Assembly (NCBI RefSeq): GCF_001421415.1
Contig: NZ_LMKH01000023.1
Span: 258,725 to 322,724 of the forward strand
DNA length: 64,000 bases
Direction: 5' to 3'
Source of the DNA: Sphingomonas sp. Leaf208
GTDB taxonomy: Bacteria; Pseudomonadota; Alphaproteobacteria; Sphingomonadales; Sphingomonadaceae
Positions 60,523 through 64,000 of this stretch are shown one piece after another. A program made the position numbers and the translations under genes. The notes under the pieces are model-generated. The model had not been told where the DNA came from, ran no database searches, and saw only the letters and a program-made list of their open reading frames with translations. Position 1 is the stretch's first letter. The number at the start of each line of letters is the position of its first letter.

Positions 60523-60575
60523 GTTCTCCCGCGAAGGCGGGAGCCCAGTCTGGGCCCCCGCCTTCGCGGGAGAAC
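60523..60575. repeat. Dispersed palindromic repeat upstream of yidD
   Basis: GTTCTCCCGCGAAGGCGGGA and its mirror form a near-perfect inverted repeat. This is the same family as the copy inside the acyl-CoA synthetase gene at 9459-9515. Confidence 0.85.
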
Positions 60576-60606
60576 ACTCTGAGGGTCGCCCAGGCTCAAC
60601 TGCATC

Positions 60607-60852
60607 ATGCTAGCCCGCCTCCTCATCCTCATTGCCCGCGGCTGGCAACTCGGCCCCTCGCTCGTCCTGCCGTCGAGTTGCCGCTACGATCCTTCGTGTT
60701 CCGCCTATGCAATCGAGGCCGTTGGGCGCTATGGCGCGCTCAAGGGGGGCTGGTTGGCGGCGAAGCGTATCGCGCGTTGCCATCCGTGGGGCGGGTACGG
60801 CCCCGATCCGGTCCCAGATATCGACAAGAAACTGAAAGACGCCGCCCTGTGA
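60607..60852 (+). CDS. yidD: Membrane protein insertion efficiency factor YidD
   Basis: This 81-aa protein has the family signature [20 protein letters not shown], with three conserved cysteines including that in [14 protein letters not shown]. YidD is a small inner-membrane-associated protein that assists YidC. It ends by overlapping the yidC start (GTGA), the usual arrangement. No ribosome binding site stronger than average is visible. Confidence 0.95.
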   Translation: MLARLLILIARGWQLGPSLVLPSSCRYDPSCSAYAIEAVGRYGALKGGWLAAKRIARCHPWGGYGPDPVPDIDKKLKDAAL

Positions 60853-62558
60853 AAGACGACAAGCAGAATTTCGTGCTGTTCGCGGTGATCGCGGCGCTGA
60901 TCCTGTTCGGATGGCCGCTGATCCAGGGCAAGTTCTTCCCGACCGCGAATCCGCCGGTCACGCGGATCGAGGGCGGCAAGACCAAGGCCGTCGCGAACCC
61001 CGCAGCCGATCCCGCCGCGGACGGTGCCGCCGCGATCGGCGATCGCAACGCCGTGATCGCGAGCACCCCGCGCATCCGCATCGAGACGCCGCGCGTGTCG
61101 GGTTCGATCAACCTGAAGGGCGCGCGGATCGACGATCTCGTGCTCAAGAGCTATGACGAGACCGTCGCAAAGAACTCGCCGCCGATCCGCCTGCTGTCGC
61201 CAGCGGGTGCGCCCGACGCGTATTTCGCAAGCTTCGGCTGGCGTGCGCAGGGCTTGACCCCGCCCGCCGCCGACGCCGTCTGGACGCCCTCGGGCTCGAC
61301 CACGCTGACGCCGACCACGCCGGTCACGCTCGACGCGACCAACGCCACCGGCCAGCGCTTCCGCATCCAGATCGCGGTCGACCAGGATTACATGTTCACG
61401 GTCCGCCAAACCGTCCTCAACGCCGGCACCGCACCCGTCCCTGTCGCCACCTACGGCCTCGTTAACCGCGTCGGAATCTCGAAGGATCCGTCGTCGATGA
61501 CGATCCATGTCGGGCCGATGTCGGTCGACAATGGCGGCGCGCATTACCGTCCGAACTACAAGGACATCGACGCCGCCGCGCAGAAGTTCACGACCACCGG
61601 CGGCTGGCTCGGCTTTACCGATAAATACTGGCTGACCGCGATCATCCCCGATCAGGGTCAGGCGTTCGACGGCCAGTTCCGCGCTGGCGCCAACAAGGCG
61701 TACCAGGCCGACTACGCGCTCCAGCCCAAGCAGGTCGCACCGGGCCAGTCGATCACGCAGGTCTCGCGCTTCTTCGCTGGCGCGAAGGAAGTCCGCCTGC
61801 TCGATCGCTACACCGACCAGGCCGGCGGTGTCGCCAAGCTCGATTACGCGATCGACTGGGGCTGGTTCCGGATCGTCGAGAAGCCGATCTTCTATTATCT
61901 CGACTGGCTGTTCCGCATGGTTGGCAACTTCGGCGTCGCGATCATCCTGCTGACCGTGACGATCCGCGGCCTGCTGTTCCCGATCGCCCAGCGCCAGTTC
62001 AAGTCGATGGCCGCGATGCGCGCCGTCCAGCCGAAGATGAAGCTGCTGCAGGAGAAGTATAAGGACGACAAGGTCCGCATGCAGCAGGAAGTGATGGCGC
62101 TCTACAAGGCGGAGAAGGTCAATCCGCTCGCGGGTTGCGCACCGACGCTGCTCCAGATTCCAATCATGTACGCGCTGTACAAGGTGCTGATGCTGACGAT
62201 CGAGATGCGTCACCAGCCGTTCGTCGCGTGGATCAAGGATCTGTCCGCGCCCGATCCGCTGACGCCGCTCAACCTGTTCGGTCTGCTGCCGTTCACGCCG
62301 CCGCACATGATCGCGATCGGCGTCGTGCCGATCATCCTGGGCATCAGCATGTACTTCCAGTTCAAGCTGAACCCGACGCCGATGGACGATACGCAGAAGC
62401 AGGTCTTCAAGCTGCTGCCATGGGTGCTGATGTTCGTGATGGCGCCGTTCGCGGTCGGCCTTCAGGTCTACTGGATCACATCGAACTGCCTGACGATCAT
62501 CCAGCAGAAGCTGCTCTACGCCCGCCATCCGGGCCTGAAAGTGCCGGTGACCAAGTGA
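60849..62558 (+). CDS. yidC: Membrane protein insertase YidC
   Basis: This 569-aa insertase inserts and folds inner-membrane proteins, alone or with SecYEG. The N-terminal membrane helix ([18 protein letters not shown]) is followed by a large periplasmic beta domain. The conserved membrane core has [20 protein letters not shown], the cytoplasmic hairpin ([18 protein letters not shown]), and the last helices. The GTG start overlaps yidD by 4 nt; a longer frame to 60678 is a shadow of yidD. Confidence 0.96.
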   Translation: MKDDKQNFVLFAVIAALILFGWPLIQGKFFPTANPPVTRIEGGKTKAVANPAADPAADGAAAIGDRNAVIASTPRIRIETPRVSGSINLKGARIDDLVLKSYDETVAKNSPPIRLLSPAGAPDAYFASFGWRAQGLTPPAADAVWTPSGSTTLTPTTPVTLDATNATGQRFRIQIAVDQDYMFTVRQTVLNAGTAPVPVATYGLVNRVGISKDPSSMTIHVGPMSVDNGGAHYRPNYKDIDAAAQKFTTTGGWLGFTDKYWLTAIIPDQGQAFDGQFRAGANKAYQADYALQPKQVAPGQSITQVSRFFAGAKEVRLLDRYTDQAGGVAKLDYAIDWGWFRIVEKPIFYYLDWLFRMVGNFGVAIILLTVTIRGLLFPIAQRQFKSMAAMRAVQPKMKLLQEKYKDDKVRMQQEVMALYKAEKVNPLAGCAPTLLQIPIMYALYKVLMLTIEMRHQPFVAWIKDLSAPDPLTPLNLFGLLPFTPPHMIAIGVVPIILGISMYFQFKLNPTPMDDTQKQVFKLLPWVLMFVMAPFAVGLQVYWITSNCLTIIQQKLLYARHPGLKVPVTK

Positions 62559-63247
62559 ACGACGTTCCTAACCCCGGCTCGGATCTAGGCCCCGATCTCG
62601 AGCAGACCGACGCGCCGTTCACGCCCGAAATGCTGGAACATGCGCGAAAGCTGTTTGCAGGGCATGTCGGCTTCCTGAAGTCAGCACCGACGCTCGAGTT
62701 TCTCCCCGATGCGTCGGTGCCCGAGGTGGCGTTCGCCGGTCGTTCGAACGTCGGCAAGTCGTCGCTGTTGAACGCGCTGACCGGGCGCAACTCGATGGCG
62801 CGCACGTCCAACACGCCGGGCCGCACGCAGGAGTTGAACTTCTTCGACGTCGGCGCGCCGCTTGCGTTCCGGCTGGTCGACATGCCGGGCTACGGGTTCG
62901 CCAAGGCACCCAAGGATGTCGTCAAGAAATGGCGCTTCCTGATCAACGACTTCTTGCGCGGGCGTGACGTGTTGAAGCGGGCACTCGTGCTGATCGATTC
63001 ACGCCACGGTATCAAGGACGTCGATCGCGAGATCCTCGAGATGCTCGACAAGGCCGCGGTCAGCTACCGCATGGTCCTGACCAAGGCGGACAAGATCAAG
63101 GCGTCCGAACTCGTCGAGGTCACCGAACGCACGGCTGCGGAGGCCCGCAAGCGGCCGGCTGCACATCCTGACATCCTCGTCACGTCGAGCGAATACGGCA
63201 TGGGCATTCCCGAACTCCGCGCGGCGGTGGTCGAAGCGGTCAGCTAG
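62555..63247 (+). CDS. engB: Ribosome biogenesis GTPase EngB (YsxC/YihA)
   Basis: This 230-aa GTPase is required for 50S assembly. It has G1 ([14 protein letters not shown]), G2 ([13 protein letters not shown]), G3 ([10 protein letters not shown]) and G4 (TKADKIKA). The N-terminal about 50 residues are an acidic extension common in alphaproteobacteria. The GTG start overlaps the yidC stop by 4 nt, so all of yidD-yidC-engB is translationally coupled. Confidence 0.96.
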   Translation: MNDVPNPGSDLGPDLEQTDAPFTPEMLEHARKLFAGHVGFLKSAPTLEFLPDASVPEVAFAGRSNVGKSSLLNALTGRNSMARTSNTPGRTQELNFFDVGAPLAFRLVDMPGYGFAKAPKDVVKKWRFLINDFLRGRDVLKRALVLIDSRHGIKDVDREILEMLDKAAVSYRMVLTKADKIKASELVEVTERTAAEARKRPAAHPDILVTSSEYGMGIPELRAAVVEAVS

Positions 63248-63427
63248 CGGCCTGAGCTTTAACAGGTGCGCCCTTCCTACCCCGTCATCCTGACGATGGC
63301 GGGTAAGGCTGAGAGGTATACTGCCATCCGCCCCCCTCAAATTCGCCGATATTGGATCAGACCTCGATTTGCTGCTGGCATCGCCCGACTAATTCCGTAA
63401 CCTTCGGGAAACGGGGGAGATGACGCG

Positions 63428-64000
63428 GTGCGGGCACGGTTCGGGACAATGCTGGCGATAGCTGCGATGCTGTCGGGCTGCGGAGGCAGCGACGGCAACA
63501 CGAACTCGGCCGGCGGTGGTGCCGGTGGCGCCATTGGCGTTACGCCGACACCCACGCCGACCGCAACCGCGGGCTGTTCCTTGCGCGAACGCCAGGACTG
63601 GGCCGCCGCACAGCTTCGCGAATGGTATCTGTTCCCCGATACGCTGCCTGCGACCTTGAGCCCTGCGGGGTACACGACGGTCGATAGCTATATCGACGCG
63701 CTGACCGCCACCGCGCGAGCGCAACGCAAAGATCGTTTCTTCACCTACTTGACGTCGATCAAGGAAGAGAACGCCTATTACGCCTCGGGATCGAGTGCCG
63801 GTTTCGGCATCCGGTTCGCGCTCGACCAGACCGGCCAGCGGCTCTTCGCGGCGGAATCGTTCGAGGGCGCTCCCGCCCTTGCCGCCGGGATCGACCGCGG
63901 TGCCGAGATCCTCGCGATCGGTACCACATCGAGCAACCTGCGGACCGTCAGCGCCATCATCAGTGCCGAGGGCACTGCCGGGCTGACCACCGCATTCGGT
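63428..64000 (+). CDS. S41 family peptidase lipoprotein (5' part)
   Basis: The frame runs off the window end. It starts at a GTG at 63428, or an ATG at 63449 (MLAIAAMLSGCGGS), and has a lipobox LSGC. A low-complexity Gly/Thr/Pro linker follows, and then CSLRERQDWAAAQLREWYLF, the N-terminal helical domain typical of sphingomonad S41 (C-terminal processing-like) peptidases. A PDZ-like region follows (GFGIRFALDQTGQRLFAAES). The catalytic Ser/Lys domain lies beyond the window. Confidence 0.8.
   Translation, partial: MRARFGTMLAIAAMLSGCGGSDGNTNSAGGGAGGAIGVTPTPTPTATAGCSLRERQDWAAAQLREWYLFPDTLPATLSPAGYTTVDSYIDALTATARAQRKDRFFTYLTSIKEENAYYASGSSAGFGIRFALDQTGQRLFAAESFEGAPALAAGIDRGAEILAIGTTSSNLRTVSAIISAEGTAGLTTAFG

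Noticed and set aside
60678..60848. Upstream extension of the yidC frame
   Set aside because: This part is the shadow of yidD; GTG 60849 overlapping the yidD stop gives the conserved YidC N-terminus.
62135..62554. Upstream extension of the engB frame inside yidC
   Set aside because: It has no GTPase-family similarity, and GTG 62555 in the standard GTGA overlap is the natural start.
1..64000. CRISPR array
   Set aside because: No series of regularly spaced identical repeats occurs; the recurring palindromes are scattered single copies between or inside genes.

Overview
The window is a high-GC alphaproteobacterial chromosome segment, most likely Sphingomonas or a close relative. This rests on recognition of the gene set and is not a computed placement: the rpmH-rnpA-yidD-yidC-engB run, a YqcI/YcgG plus DUF1989 pair, a SleB hydrolase, and several intergenic palindromic repeats of the TCCTGACGAAAGTCAGGA and CCCGCGAAGGCGGG types that I associate with sphingomonads.

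Region 1 (1-20.9 kb) is host chromosome. It holds an acyl-CoA catabolism cluster (APH-type phosphotransferase, zinc alcohol dehydrogenase, acyl-CoA dehydrogenase) divergent from a double-TetR regulator. It continues with two MFS transporters, a secreted protein, a GST, an acyl-CoA synthetase/thioesterase pair, an EF-hand protein, an OmpR/EnvZ-like two-component system, an M3 peptidase, a Crp/Fnr regulator divergent from a YqcI/YcgG-DUF1989 pair, and a SleB hydrolase. A tRNA-Leu(CAA) follows.

Region 2 (22514-59240) is a 36.7-kb integrative island that splits comM after about codon 32. The comM body is at 21103-22513 and its 5' end is at 59241-59336, both on the minus strand. The island ends carry a 15-bp inverted repeat around a shared GTT. 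Joining the outer flanks restores an uninterrupted comM frame (attB); joining the inner flanks gives a 36-bp palindrome-like attP. A large serine recombinase sits against the right end. I see no relaxase, type IV secretion or replication gene, so the island looks integrative or at most mobilizable.

The island cargo is defence-like. A complete type 1 BREX operon (brxA-brxB-brxC-pglX-pglZ-brxL, minus strand) occupies 27.8-41.0 kb. There is also a GmrSD-type DUF262/HNH protein. Several unrecognised gene pairs are candidates for new systems: a membrane-anchored protein with a UDG-like protein (25.4-27.2 kb), a three-gene operon upstream of brxA (41.4-42.65 kb), and an SF2-like ATPase with a Gp37/Gp68 (DUF5131) protein (50.6-53.1 kb). 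Small sphingomonad mobile-element-type genes fill the rest. Island genes share regulatory signatures: a CAAAGTT-type palindrome over the -35 of the recombinase and its neighbour, homologous stem-loop leaders carrying the ribosome binding site, a shared 15-bp promoter motif, and a leader with two mutually exclusive stems.

Region 3 (59.2-64 kb) resumes host chromosome: a small membrane protein, rpmH, rnpA (its only ordinary full-length start lies 7 nt upstream of the rpmH start), yidD, yidC, engB, and the 5' part of an S41 peptidase lipoprotein cut by the window end.
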